From an uncultured Collinsella sp. (GTDB lineage: Bacteria; Actinomycetota; Coriobacteriia; Coriobacteriales; Coriobacteriaceae), in contig CABTAA010000007.1 in NCBI GenBank assembly GCA_902482615.1, positions 1 through 22,120 on the forward strand: DNA of 22,120 nucleotides, written 5' to 3'. The position numbers and the translations under genes are program-made. Position 1 is the first letter of the stretch, and each line of letters starts with the position of its first letter. A model generated the notes under the pieces. The model did no database searches. It was not told where the DNA came from and was given only the letters and a program-made list of their open reading frames with translations. Below, piece after piece: positions 1 through 7,706 of this stretch.

Positions 1-1025
1 CGATCGTCGAGCCCGCCATCGCCGCCGCCCTCGTTGCCAACATGACCGACAACCTGGCTGCGTTCCAGGCCGGCCAGCACGCTTCCGCTGTCCTGACCCA
101 GGGTGCCCAGTACTTCGTCGTCTGCATGGGCGGCACCGGCGCCACGCTCGTCCTGGTCTTTATGTTCTGCTTCCTGGCCAAGTCTCAGGAGATGCGCGCC
201 GTCGGTAAGGCCGCCATCGTCCCCGTCTGCTTTGCCGTCAACGAGCCGCTGCTGTTCGCCGCACCCATCGTGCTCAATCCCGTCTTCTTTGTCCCGTTTG
301 TCTTTGCCCCGATCGCCAACATCTGGATCCTCAAGATCTTTATCGACTTCTTGGGCATGAACGGCTTTATGTACACCCTGCCTTGGACTGTCCCCGGCCC
401 CATCGGCACCATCATGGGTCTGGGCTTCCAGCCGCTCGCCTTTGTGATGCTCGCCCTTATCCTGGTCGTCGACTTCGTTCTGTACTATCCGTTCTTCCGT
501 GCCTATGACGCCCAGAAGTGCGCCGAGGAGGCCGAGATCTCCCAGGAGGAGCTCGCCGCCAAGAACGCCGAGAAGGCCGCCAAGCTTAACGATGCCTTCC
601 AGGGCAAGGCTGACGCCAAGAGCGTTGCCGCCGGCGCTGCTGCCGAGGCCGTGAAGGCCGACGCTCCCGCCGCTGTCGCCACTGAGGCAACGACCGCCAG
701 TGACCTCAACGGCAAGCGCGTGCTCGTGCTCTGCCAGGGTGGCGGCACCTCGGGCTTGCTCGCCAACGCGCTGGCCAAGGCCGCCAAAGAGCGCGGCATC
801 AATCTTGAGACCGCTGCCGAGGCCTATGGCAACCACGTTGACATGCTTCCCGACTTTGACCTGGTCGTCCTGGCTCCGCAGGCCGCAAGCTACCTGGCCG
901 ACCTGCAAAAGGACTGCGAGCGCGTGGGCAACAAGTGCGTCGCCTGCCGCGGTAAGCAGTACATCGAGCTCTCCCAGAACGGCGATAAGTCTCTCGCTTT
1001 CGTAAGCGAGCAACTTTCGAAGTAA
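1..1025 (+). CDS. lacE: Lactose-type PTS EIICB component, 3' part (5' end outside window)
   Basis: The frame is open from position 3 with no start in view, so the gene enters from upstream; the first ATG (42) lies inside the EIIC domain. About 340 codons are visible. First comes the C-terminal half of EIIC: hydrophobic segments and the GGTGATLVL and AVNEPLLF motifs typical of lactose/cellobiose EIIC. A charged Ala/Glu/Lys-rich linker follows (about 520-700), then a lactose-type EIIB domain. The EIIB phosphocysteine is in LVLCQGGGTSG, with the Cys codon at 732-734. The family takes up lactose or related beta-galactosides across the membrane while phosphorylating them; EIIA is a separate protein (LacF) not seen here. 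It closely matches the complete EIICB gene at 4168-5925 and is followed by a lacG-like gene 66 bases on. Lactose specificity is inferred from similarity and the lacG neighbour; another beta-galactoside is possible. Confidence 0.9.
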   Translation, partial: IVEPAIAAALVANMTDNLAAFQAGQHASAVLTQGAQYFVVCMGGTGATLVLVFMFCFLAKSQEMRAVGKAAIVPVCFAVNEPLLFAAPIVLNPVFFVPFVFAPIANIWILKIFIDFLGMNGFMYTLPWTVPGPIGTIMGLGFQPLAFVMLALILVVDFVLYYPFFRAYDAQKCAEEAEISQEELAAKNAEKAAKLNDAFQGKADAKSVAAGAAAEAVKADAPAAVATEATTASDLNGKRVLVLCQGGGTSGLLANALAKAAKERGINLETAAEAYGNHVDMLPDFDLVVLAPQAASYLADLQKDCERVGNKCVACRGKQYIELSQNGDKSLAFVSEQLSK

Positions 1026-1036
1026 GTAACGCCCAA

Positions 1037-1066
1037 GGCCAGCCGACCATCCACAGCCGGCTGGCC
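1037..1066 (+). other. Intercistronic hairpin between lacE-like and lacG-like genes
   Basis: A 9-bp perfect stem, GGCCAGCCG (1037-1045) with CGGCTGGCC (1058-1066), has a 12-base loop and no T-run after it. It is therefore not a standard terminator. It may act in mRNA processing or partial termination between the two genes. A different hairpin occupies the same place in the second module (5941-5967). Confidence 0.55.
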
Positions 1067-1091
1067 CTTCGATTTAGACGATTGGATCATC

Positions 1092-2531
1092 ATGTCTGTT
1101 AACCCCGCTAGCGTCACCAACCCGCCTGCGCAGTTTCCCGAGGGCTTTGTCTTTGGCGGCGCCACTGCTGCTTACCAGGTAGAGGGCGAGACCCGCACCC
1201 ACGGTAAGGGCAAAGTCGCCTGGGACGACTTCTTGGAGGCCCAGGGGCGCTTTTCCCCCGATCCCGCTTCGGACTTCTACAACCAGTACCCCGTCGATCT
1301 GGAGCTGTGCGAGGAGTTCGGCATCAACGGCATTCGCCTCTCCATTGCCTGGAGCCGCATCTTCCCCAACGGCACCGGTGAGATTAACCCCGAGGGCGTG
1401 CAGTTTTACCACGATCTCTTCACCGAGTGCCACAAGCACCACGTTGAGCCGTTTGTCACGCTGCATCACTTCGATACGCCGCTTCCCCTCTTTGAGAAGG
1501 GCGACTTCCTCAACCGCGAGACCATCGATGCCTTTGTGGACTTTGCCACCTTCTGCTTTAAGGAGTACGCCGACCAGGTGACCTACTGGTTCACCTTTAA
1601 CGAGATCTGGGCCGACGCCTCCAACACCTACATCGAGGGCACCTTCCCCGGTGGCGTCAAGGCGCATCTGGCCGAAGCCTTCCAGTGCGAGCACAACATG
1701 ATGCTCGCCCACGCCAAGGCAGTACTGGCCTTCCACAACGGTGGCTTTAAGGGCAAGATCGGCGTCATTCAGTCGCTGGAGTTTAAGTATCCGCTCAACG
1801 AGAACGACCCCGCCGACATCAAGGCCGCCAACAACGAGCACGTGCTGCAAAACCAGTTCTTGCTCGACGCCACCTTCCGCGGCGACTATGCGCCCGACAC
1901 CCTCGAGTGCGCCAACCGCCTGGCTGCCGTCTCGGGCGGCACCATCGAGATCCTAGACGAGGATCTGGAAATCATGCGCGAGGCCGCGCTCTACAACGAC
2001 TACCTGGGCGTTAACAACTACCAGTGCCGCTTCTTGAAGGCTTACGACGGCGAGAACGACCTGCACCACAACGGTACGGGCGAGAAGGGCACTGGCCGCT
2101 GGCGCGTTAAGGGTATTGGCGAGCATGTGAACAAGCCTGGCATCCCCACCACCGACTGGGACTGGATCATCTATCCCGAGGGCCTGTTCGATCTGCTCGT
2201 CTACATTAAGCAGCGCTACCCCAACTACAAGCAGATTTTCATCACCGAGAACGGCATGGGCTACAAGGATCCCTACAAGGACGGTTTTGTGGACGACCAG
2301 CCGCGCATCGACTATATCGAGCAGCACCTGCGCTGGTCACTCAAGGCCATGGAGGTGGGCGTCAACGTGGGCGGCTACTTCCTGTGGAGCCTGCAGGATC
2401 AGTTCTCCTGGACCAATGGCTACAACAAGCGTTACGGCTTCTTCTACGTTGACTTTGAAACCCAGAAGCGCACGCCCAAGGCAAGCGCCTACTGGTATAA
2501 GCACGTGGCGCAGACCCGTCGTCTGGACTAG
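1092..2531 (+). CDS. lacG: 6-phospho-beta-galactosidase (GH1, LacG-like), copy 1
   Basis: A 479-residue cytoplasmic glycoside hydrolase family 1 enzyme, predicted to hydrolyse PTS-phosphorylated lactose to galactose-6-phosphate plus glucose. The GH1 acid/base Glu is in TFNEI (E171) and the nucleophile in ITENG (E386). The C-terminal FSWTNGYNKRYG block gives S439, K446 and Y448, with the spacing of the phosphate-binding Ser/Lys/Tyr of Lactococcus LacG. W440 after the Ser matches the Trp linked to galactoside preference in LacG; 6-phospho-beta-glucosidases usually differ there. Length is near the LacG norm (about 470). The ATG start has only a weak GGAT upstream, and the N-terminus is several residues longer than in copy 2. 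It probably shares a transcript with the upstream EIICB gene. A strong terminator follows. A 6-phospho-beta-glucosidase is less likely. Confidence 0.92.
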   Translation: MSVNPASVTNPPAQFPEGFVFGGATAAYQVEGETRTHGKGKVAWDDFLEAQGRFSPDPASDFYNQYPVDLELCEEFGINGIRLSIAWSRIFPNGTGEINPEGVQFYHDLFTECHKHHVEPFVTLHHFDTPLPLFEKGDFLNRETIDAFVDFATFCFKEYADQVTYWFTFNEIWADASNTYIEGTFPGGVKAHLAEAFQCEHNMMLAHAKAVLAFHNGGFKGKIGVIQSLEFKYPLNENDPADIKAANNEHVLQNQFLLDATFRGDYAPDTLECANRLAAVSGGTIEILDEDLEIMREAALYNDYLGVNNYQCRFLKAYDGENDLHHNGTGEKGTGRWRVKGIGEHVNKPGIPTTDWDWIIYPEGLFDLLVYIKQRYPNYKQIFITENGMGYKDPYKDGFVDDQPRIDYIEQHLRWSLKAMEVGVNVGGYFLWSLQDQFSWTNGYNKRYGFFYVDFETQKRTPKASAYWYKHVAQTRRLD

Positions 2532-2576
2532 CGGCTGGCGGGGTCGCCTGCCCACATAACCTGTCCCCATTTCTCA

Positions 2577-2626
2577 GCCGGGGGCGGCACGTCACACGGC
2601 GCGCCGCCCCCGGCCTTTTTGTTTTT
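2577..2626 (+). terminator. Rho-independent terminator after lacG copy 1
   Basis: A 12-bp perfect GC-rich stem, GCCGGGGGCGGC (2577-2588) with its complement at 2603-2614, is followed by a T-rich tract to 2626. It ends the first lacE-lacG unit. Confidence 0.93.
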
Positions 2627-2642
2627 GGGCTGGTCGGGAGCC

Positions 2643-2707
2643 GTTTGTCTCGATCTGTAACATCTAGCCGAGTTTTTTGGTCCTAGCTGTTACAGATTGA
2701 GACGAAC
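2643..2707. repeat. ~65-bp palindromic repeat, unit 1
   Basis: The arms are GTTTGTCTCGATCTGTAACA and a near-perfect complement ending TGTTACAGATTGAGACGAAC. An inner CTAG pair flanks a T-rich centre. It is one of five related units in the window, all directly downstream of the two lacG terminators. Confidence 0.85.
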
Positions 2708-2721
2708 AGGCGGCCCGGGCC

Positions 2722-2787
2722 GAACAATCTCGATCTGTAACATGTAGACCACTTTTGACCGTCTAGTTGTTACAGATCGAGACAAAC
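2722..2787. repeat. ~65-bp palindromic repeat, unit 2
   Basis: The same arm core as unit 1 (CTCGATCTGTAACA and TGTTACAGATCGAGAC), with a different centre. The outer end of the left arm is diverged. It is about 15 bases from unit 1. Confidence 0.85.
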
Positions 2788-2802
2788 GGAATAAGCCGGA
2801 CC

Positions 2803-2868
2803 GAATTGTCTAAATCTGTAACAATTAGCTGAGATTTTCGGCTCTACCTGTTACAGATTGAGATGAAC
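2803..2868. repeat. ~65-bp palindromic repeat, unit 3
   Basis: The same family, more diverged (left arm core AAATCTGTAACA, right arm core TGTTACAGATTGAGAT). It ends 13 bases from the stop codon of the convergent LacI-type gene. Units 1-3 and the terminator account for the 350-base stretch 2532-2881; no gene is seen there. Confidence 0.8.
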
Positions 2869-2881
2869 GAGCCGAGCACGT

Positions 2882-3883
2882 CTACGCCCGCAGGTCCTTC
2901 ACGCTGGAACGTTCGACCAGCACACCCGAGACGAGCGTACGGCTTCTGGAGCTCGGGGCTTCCAGACCTGCGACTACCTCGTTGAGCGCACGGACACCCA
3001 GCTCGCGGTGGCGAAACTTCACCGACGTCAGAATCGAGTTGGGAATCGTCTTGTAGAGTTCGTCATCAAAGCCGATCACGGACACGTCGTCGGGCACACT
3101 CAGACCCTTGTCACGTAGAGCCATCATCACGCCGTTTGCCATGCAGTCGTTAGCAGCGAGGACCGCCGTGCAATCGGGCTTATCGGCAAGCACAAGGCCC
3201 GCGGCATAGCCACTATCCGCATTCCAATCGCCTTGCAGAGGCTCGGGCGGCTCAATGCCACGTGCCTCGAGTGCCGCACGCCAACCTTTCATACGACACT
3301 GGCTCGACAGCGACTCTTTCTTACCAGAGACGAAGTATACGTTCTTGTGCCCGCGATTTAAGAAGCACTCGCACGCCATGCGCGCACCACCCTCTTGATC
3401 GTCACTAACGGTAGAGCAGGTAGGATGCTCCATCGGCGTGATAATCACCGTCTTGAGGTCCTTCGGTGCCTCAAAGGTATCAAAGTCATCGACCATCTGA
3501 CGCAGGTTGAAGATCATGCCATCAACAGGCAGCTGCGACATCCTGCGCGCCGCTTCGGCAAGGGTCATCTTCTCCCCCGCGCGCTTCTTAATCATCGTGA
3601 GCGCGAAGCCGCGTTCTTCGGCGGCATCGGCGATACCGTCAATCATGTCCACAGCGCCGCCCGACAAGTGGAACATCACCACGCCGATGCACCCGTAACG
3701 GCCCAACTTGAGTGAACGCGCGGCAAAGTTGGCTCGAAACCCGAGCGCCTCCATTGCCGAATGGACCTTATCGCGTGTCGACTCTCGCACGCTATCGGGC
3801 TCGTTGATCACGCGCGACACCGTCTTGAGAGAAACGCCCGCGGCAACTGCCACATCATTCATTGAGACATTTTTTTTGTCCAT
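2882..3883 (-). CDS. LacI-family transcriptional regulator of the adjacent lac module
   Basis: A 333-residue LacI/GalR-type repressor. The N-terminal helix-turn-helix is MNDVAVAAGVSLKTVSRVIN (about residues 8-27). A periplasmic-binding-protein-like sugar domain follows, ending in the usual VSVIGFDDE region. The start is taken at ATG 3881-3883 (MDKKNVSM), which puts the HTH at the normal distance. A further 20 upstream codons are open but look unrelated to the family. GGAGAAGT lies 10 bases upstream. The first codons contain a run of eight A's, a possible slippage site. The gene is divergent from the lacE-lacG pair at 4168, and a perfect LacI-style palindrome lies between them, so it probably controls that operon in response to a sugar or sugar phosphate. 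Family is sure; effector and target are inferred. Confidence 0.9.
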   Translation of the reverse strand: MDKKNVSMNDVAVAAGVSLKTVSRVINEPDSVRESTRDKVHSAMEALGFRANFAARSLKLGRYGCIGVVMFHLSGGAVDMIDGIADAAEERGFALTMIKKRAGEKMTLAEAARRMSQLPVDGMIFNLRQMVDDFDTFEAPKDLKTVIITPMEHPTCSTVSDDQEGGARMACECFLNRGHKNVYFVSGKKESLSSQCRMKGWRAALEARGIEPPEPLQGDWNADSGYAAGLVLADKPDCTAVLAANDCMANGVMMALRDKGLSVPDDVSVIGFDDELYKTIPNSILTSVKFRHRELGVRALNEVVAGLEAPSSRSRTLVSGVLVERSSVKDLRA

Positions 3884-3961
3884 CGTTGCCACTACTTCTC
3901 CAGTCGGTTTTGCATAGCTTGTTTTTTGCGTTCTAGCATACACTACCTGCCTGACTGATAA

Positions 3962-3990
3962 ATCGACCGTTTACCGGACAATATCGACCG
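3962..3990. promoter_or_regulatory. Two direct repeats ATCGACCG spaced by two helical turns
   Basis: ATCGACCG occurs at 3962-3969 and 3983-3990, 21 bases apart. Each copy is followed by a similar T/C-rich ...ACC. Same-face spacing in a divergent promoter region suggests a second protein-binding site beside the LacI-type operator. No regulator can be assigned. Confidence 0.35.
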
Positions 3991-4029
3991 CTCACCCGTA
4001 TATCCTTGTTGCTCTTCCAAAAATGTCTT

Positions 4030-4066
4030 ACGTTGTCATTAACGAAATGACAACGTTGTCATTTCG
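4030..4066. promoter_or_regulatory. LacI-type operator: 24-bp perfect palindrome plus extra half-site
   Basis: Positions 4043-4066 form a perfect palindrome (half CGAAATGACAAC, centre CG as is usual for LacI-family operators). A third half-site, ACGTTGTCATT (4030-4040), pairs with AATGACAACGT inside the palindrome across a 5-base spacer. Half-sites therefore run TTGTCATT, AATGACAA, TTGTCATT. It lies about 100 bases upstream of the EIICB start and 147 bases upstream of the LacI-type start. Confidence 0.75.
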
Positions 4067-4167
4067 CAATGCCTTCCTTAAGCAGGAAGGTTTCCGGGCA
4101 GTCCTGACCATCCATCGACGACCAGTTCCATCCACATGCATCGCGCATCAAGTAGCAAAGGAGCTTT

Positions 4168-5925
4168 ATGGACGCCATCGTAAAGATGCTCGAAAAGCAT
4201 CAGCCGTTCTTTGAGAAGATCTCGAGGAACATCTACCTCCAGGCTATTAAGGACGGATTCCTTGGGTGCATGCCCATCGTCCTCACCTCTTCGATCTTTC
4301 TGCTCATTGCCACCCTTCCCGGCGTAGTCGGCATCACGCTGCCCCAGCCGCTCATCGACTGGTGCAACAAGCTGTACAACTTCACCATGGGCGTCATGGG
4401 CATCATGGTTGCCGGCACCACTGCCAAGAACTTTACGGCTTCCATGAACCGTCGCATGCCCGCCGGCAAGGTGCTCAACGACGGCTCCACCATGGTGGCC
4501 GCCCAGTGCAGCATGCTGCTGCTCGCGGTCACGCAGTTCACCACCAAGTTCAACGGCTCCGAACTTTCGGTCTTCGACTGCACCAGCATGGGCACGCGCG
4601 GTCTGTTCTCGGCCTATATCGCCGCGTTCATTACCGTTTGGGTCTATAAGTTCTGCGTCTCGCGCGATCTGACCATTAAGCTGCCCAAGGAGGTCCCGGG
4701 CGCCATCGCTCAGAACTTCCGCGACATCATCCCCTTCGGTGGCGCTGTCATCATCTGCGGCATCATCGATGTCGTCGTGCGCAACCTCATGGGCGTTCCG
4801 TTCTCCGAGCTGCTCATCAAGCTGCTCTCCCCGCTCTTTACCGCTGCAGAAACCTATCCTGGCCTTATCCTTATCCAGGCAGCCACCGCGTTCTTCTGGT
4901 TCATCGGTGTCCATGGTCCTTCGATCGTCCAGCCGGGCATCGACCCCATCCGTCTTGCCAACCAGGCCGAGAACCTGCAGGTTCTGCTGGCCGGTGGCCA
5001 CCCCGCCCACTCTCTCACCTTTAACATGTCGCTCGTGGGTGAGTTCGGCGGCACCGGCGCCACCTTCATCGTGCCGCTTCTGCTGATTCTCTTCATGAAG
5101 TCCAAGCAGCTCAAAGCCGTCGGTAAGGCCTCGATTGTTCCTGTTGCCTTTGCTGTCAACGAGCCGCTGCTCTTTGACGCGCCGATGATCCTTAACCCCT
5201 ACATGCTCATCCCCTTTGTTGCCGCCGGCTGCGTCAACGTGAGCGTTGCCAAGTTCTTTATCGATAACGTGGGCATGAACGGCTTCTCCTTCGTGGTGCC
5301 TTGGGCTACCCCAGCCCCCATCGGCATCTTCATCACCACGAACTTCCAGCTTATCGCCCTGGTGTTTGTCGCAATCATCATCTTGCTGGACGCCATCATC
5401 TACCTGCCGTTCTTGAAGGCATACGATAAGCTGCTCTGCGACCAGGAGGCCGAGCGCGCCGCCGAGCTGGGTCTCGAGTCCGATGGTGCTGCCACCATCG
5501 CCGCCAGCACCTCTGCGCCCGCTGTCGAGCAGACCGCCGCTGCCGCCGACAGCAAGCCTGTCACCGATCAGCCCGAGCCCGCCGCCGACGCATCCGCTAA
5601 GAAGGATGTCGACGGTCTGAAGGTCCTCGTCCTGTGCGCCGGCGCCGGCACCTCTGCCATGCTTGCCAACGCCATCAAGGAAGGTGCTGCGCAGACCGGA
5701 GAGAACATCGCTTCCTCCGCAGGCGCCTATGGCCAGCACACTGCCATCATGGATCAGTACGACGTTATCGTGCTTGCCCCGCAGGTCCGTAGCTACTACA
5801 ACGACATGAAGGCCGACACAGATCGCCTGGGCATTAAGCTGCTCGCTCCGCGCGGTAAGGAATATATCGACCTTACTCGCGACCCCGCTGGCGCCATTAA
5901 GTGGCTCCGCGAGAACCTCGACTAG
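4168..5925 (+). CDS. lacE: Lactose-type PTS EIICB component, complete copy
   Basis: A 585-residue membrane permease and phosphotransferase, close to the ~570 residues usual for LacE. The N-terminal EIIC domain (about residues 1-420) has many hydrophobic helices and family motifs such as GGTGATF, AVNEPLLFDAP and VPWATPAPIG. An Ala/Glu/Pro-rich linker follows (about 425-480), then EIIB with the phosphocysteine at C490 in LVLCAGAGTSAM. It would transport and phosphorylate lactose or a related beta-galactoside using phosphate from a LacF-type EIIA that is not in this window. AAAGGAG (4157-4163) sets the ATG start. It is the first gene of an operon with the lacG-like gene 75 bases downstream, and is probably repressed through the palindrome at 4043-4066. 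A cellobiose-type substrate cannot be excluded by eye, but the LacG partner argues for galactosides. Confidence 0.93.
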   Translation: MDAIVKMLEKHQPFFEKISRNIYLQAIKDGFLGCMPIVLTSSIFLLIATLPGVVGITLPQPLIDWCNKLYNFTMGVMGIMVAGTTAKNFTASMNRRMPAGKVLNDGSTMVAAQCSMLLLAVTQFTTKFNGSELSVFDCTSMGTRGLFSAYIAAFITVWVYKFCVSRDLTIKLPKEVPGAIAQNFRDIIPFGGAVIICGIIDVVVRNLMGVPFSELLIKLLSPLFTAAETYPGLILIQAATAFFWFIGVHGPSIVQPGIDPIRLANQAENLQVLLAGGHPAHSLTFNMSLVGEFGGTGATFIVPLLLILFMKSKQLKAVGKASIVPVAFAVNEPLLFDAPMILNPYMLIPFVAAGCVNVSVAKFFIDNVGMNGFSFVVPWATPAPIGIFITTNFQLIALVFVAIIILLDAIIYLPFLKAYDKLLCDQEAERAAELGLESDGAATIAASTSAPAVEQTAAAADSKPVTDQPEPAADASAKKDVDGLKVLVLCAGAGTSAMLANAIKEGAAQTGENIASSAGAYGQHTAIMDQYDVIVLAPQVRSYYNDMKADTDRLGIKLLAPRGKEYIDLTRDPAGAIKWLRENLD

Positions 5926-5940
5926 TTTCCTCCCTCTGTT

Positions 5941-5967
5941 GGTGCCCGGATCCCCAGTTCGGGCACC
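5941..5967 (+). other. Intercistronic hairpin between lacE and lacG, copy 2
   Basis: An 8-bp perfect stem, GGTGCCCG (5941-5948) with CGGGCACC (5960-5967), with an 11-base loop and no T-run. It occupies the same place as the unrelated hairpin at 1037-1066. Confidence 0.5.
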
Positions 5968-6000
5968 CTCCCTATTCGAATCCCACAGAAAGGATGACTC

Positions 6001-7422
6001 ATGACCAACCCCATACAGTTCCCCGACGGCTTTGTGTTTGGCGGCGCCACCGCTGCTTACCAGGTTGAGGGCGAGACCCGTACGCACGGCAAGGGCAAAG
6101 TGCCCTGGGACGATTTCCTGGCAGCCCAGGGTCGCTTCTCCCCCGATCCCGCAAGCGACTTCTACAACAAGTACCCGGTCGATATCGACCTGTGCCAGCG
6201 CTTCGGCATCAACGGTATTCGCGTCTCCATCGCTTGGAGCCGTATCTTCCCCAGTGGCACCGGCGAGATTAACCCCGAGGGTGTCGCTTTCTATCACGAG
6301 CTTTTCGCCACCTGCAACAAAGCTGGCGTTATCCCCTATGTCACGCTCGATCACTTCGATACGCCCGAGGCCTTTTACCAGAACGGCGGCGAGGGTTTCC
6401 TGACGCGCACGACGATTGACGCCTTTGTCGAGTACGCCAAGTTCTGCTTTGCCGAGTTCACCGAGGTCAAGCACTGGTTCACGTTTAACGAGATTCCCGC
6501 AACCGCCGAGGGCAGCTTTATCGTCGGCAACTGGCCGCACGGTGAGAAGTACCGCCTGGACAAGGCCTTCCAGCTCATGCACAACATGATGGTGGCCCAC
6601 GCCAAGGCTGTCGTCGCTTTCCATGAGGGCGGCTTTGAGGGCGAGATCGGCATTGTCCAGAACCTGGAGCCCAAGTATCCCCTCGATCCCAACAGCGCTG
6701 CCGACTGCGAGGCCGCCCGCATGGCCGACGTCATCAACAACCGCTGGGTGCTCGACGCCACTTTCCGCGGCCACTATGCAGCCGACACCATGGAGGCTGC
6801 GACCAAGCTGGCCCATATCGCCGGCGGCGAGCTCGACGTTCGTGACGAGGATATCGCCGCGTTGACCGCCGCGCTCCCCTACAACGATTGCCTGGGCGTC
6901 AACACCTACAAGTGCCAGTTCCTGCGTGCCGCCGAGGGCGAAAACGACATCAACCACAATGGCACCGGCGACAAGGGCTCCTCGCGCTGGTTCCTCAAGG
7001 GCGTAGGCGAGTCATGCGTGCGTGAAGGCGTACCCACCACCGATTGGGACTGGATCATCTATCCCGAGGGCCTCTACGACCTGCTGCTCCGCATTAAGAA
7101 CGATTACCCCAACTACAAGAAGATCTACATCACCGAGAACGGCATGGGCTATAAGGACGACTTCGAGGACGGCTTTATCGATGACGCCCCTCGTATCGAC
7201 TATATGCGTCAGCATCTCGCGTGGATCCTCAAGGCAATCGACGGCGGCGTGAACGTCGACGGCTACTTTGTGTGGTCGCTGCAGGACCAGTTCTCCTGGA
7301 CCAACGGCTATAACAAGCGCTATGGCCTGTTCTACATCGATTTTGAGACCCAGAAGCGCTATCCCAAGGCGAGCGCGTACTGGTACAAGAACGTCGCGGA
7401 GACCGGCCTGCTCATGGCCTAA
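6001..7422 (+). CDS. lacG: 6-phospho-beta-galactosidase (GH1, LacG-like), copy 2
   Basis: A 473-residue GH1 enzyme, predicted to cleave phosphorylated lactose or a similar beta-galactoside in the cytoplasm. Acid/base Glu is E164 (TFNEI) and nucleophile E379 (ITENG). S432, W433, K439 and Y441 in FSWTNGYNKRYG match the phosphate-binding and galactose-selecting positions of LacG. An AAAGGATG ribosome site precedes the ATG. It is roughly two-thirds identical by eye to copy 1. The clearest local differences are just after TFNEI and in the middle of the protein. This suggests an old duplication or separate acquisition with some change in aglycone preference. It is the second gene of the lacE-lacG operon and is followed by a strong terminator. 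Confidence 0.93.
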   Translation: MTNPIQFPDGFVFGGATAAYQVEGETRTHGKGKVPWDDFLAAQGRFSPDPASDFYNKYPVDIDLCQRFGINGIRVSIAWSRIFPSGTGEINPEGVAFYHELFATCNKAGVIPYVTLDHFDTPEAFYQNGGEGFLTRTTIDAFVEYAKFCFAEFTEVKHWFTFNEIPATAEGSFIVGNWPHGEKYRLDKAFQLMHNMMVAHAKAVVAFHEGGFEGEIGIVQNLEPKYPLDPNSAADCEAARMADVINNRWVLDATFRGHYAADTMEAATKLAHIAGGELDVRDEDIAALTAALPYNDCLGVNTYKCQFLRAAEGENDINHNGTGDKGSSRWFLKGVGESCVREGVPTTDWDWIIYPEGLYDLLLRIKNDYPNYKKIYITENGMGYKDDFEDGFIDDAPRIDYMRQHLAWILKAIDGGVNVDGYFVWSLQDQFSWTNGYNKRYGLFYIDFETQKRYPKASAYWYKNVAETGLLMA

Positions 7423-7444
7423 CTTTTGCCGCATACCCCCTGTC

Positions 7445-7492
7445 GGCCGCATGCGAATCCCTCCACGGGTTCGCATGCGGCCTTTTTGTTTT
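7445..7492 (+). terminator. Rho-independent terminator after lacG copy 2
   Basis: A 13-bp perfect stem, GGCCGCATGCGAA (7445-7457) with its complement at 7470-7482, is followed by TTTTTGTTTT. Confidence 0.93.
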
Positions 7493-7511
7493 GGTTCGGT
7501 CCGTGCAGGCC

Positions 7512-7576
7512 GTTTGTCTCGATCTGTAACATCTAGCAGGGATTTTCGGCCCTAGCTGTTACAGATCAAGACAAAC
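7512..7576. repeat. ~65-bp palindromic repeat, unit 4
   Basis: The left arm GTTTGTCTCGATCTGTAACA is identical to unit 1. The right arm is TGTTACAGATCAAGACAAAC, again with inner CTAG pairs. It starts 20 bases after the terminator tract. Confidence 0.85.
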
Positions 7577-7591
7577 AGAACGCCCGAGCAG

Positions 7592-7656
7592 AAATATCTC
7601 AATCTGTAACACGTAGCCCACTTTCGACCGTCTTACTGTTACAGATCGAGACAATA
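7592..7656. repeat. ~65-bp palindromic repeat, unit 5
   Basis: The arm cores are ATCTCAATCTGTAACA and TGTTACAGATCGAGACAAT. The centre resembles unit 2 (CACTTT-GACCGTCT). Units 4-5, the terminator and the inverted repeat before fic account for the 367-base gap 7423-7789. Confidence 0.8.
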
Positions 7657-7706
7657 AGATAGTCAAATCCGAACTTTCCAAGCAGTTATGAAGCATGGTT
7701 TCTAGT

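Noticed and set aside
1092..2531. 6-phospho-beta-glucosidase instead of LacG-type enzyme
   Set aside because: The FSWTNGYNKRYG block with Trp after the phosphate-binding Ser, and overall likeness to LacG, fit 6-phospho-beta-galactosidase better. Both copies share this.
2643..2868. Possible CRISPR array
   Set aside because: The repeated units are themselves palindromes of ~65 bp with variable centres and short irregular gaps. There are no uniform repeats and spacers and no cas genes.
4023..4214. Small plus-strand frame starting in the LacI-type operator
   Set aside because: It overlaps the operator and the real EIICB start in another frame and has no ribosome site.
5926..6000. Terminator between lacE and lacG copy 2
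   Set aside because: The hairpin lacks a T-run, and the lacG ribosome site follows closely, so readthrough is expected.
4078..6957. A 959-codon open frame on the minus strand opposite lacE-lacG
   Set aside because: It lies opposite two well-supported genes with full motifs, and its translation is low-complexity Gly/Val/Asp/Leu text typical of the antisense of G/C-biased codons. It has no recognisable domain.
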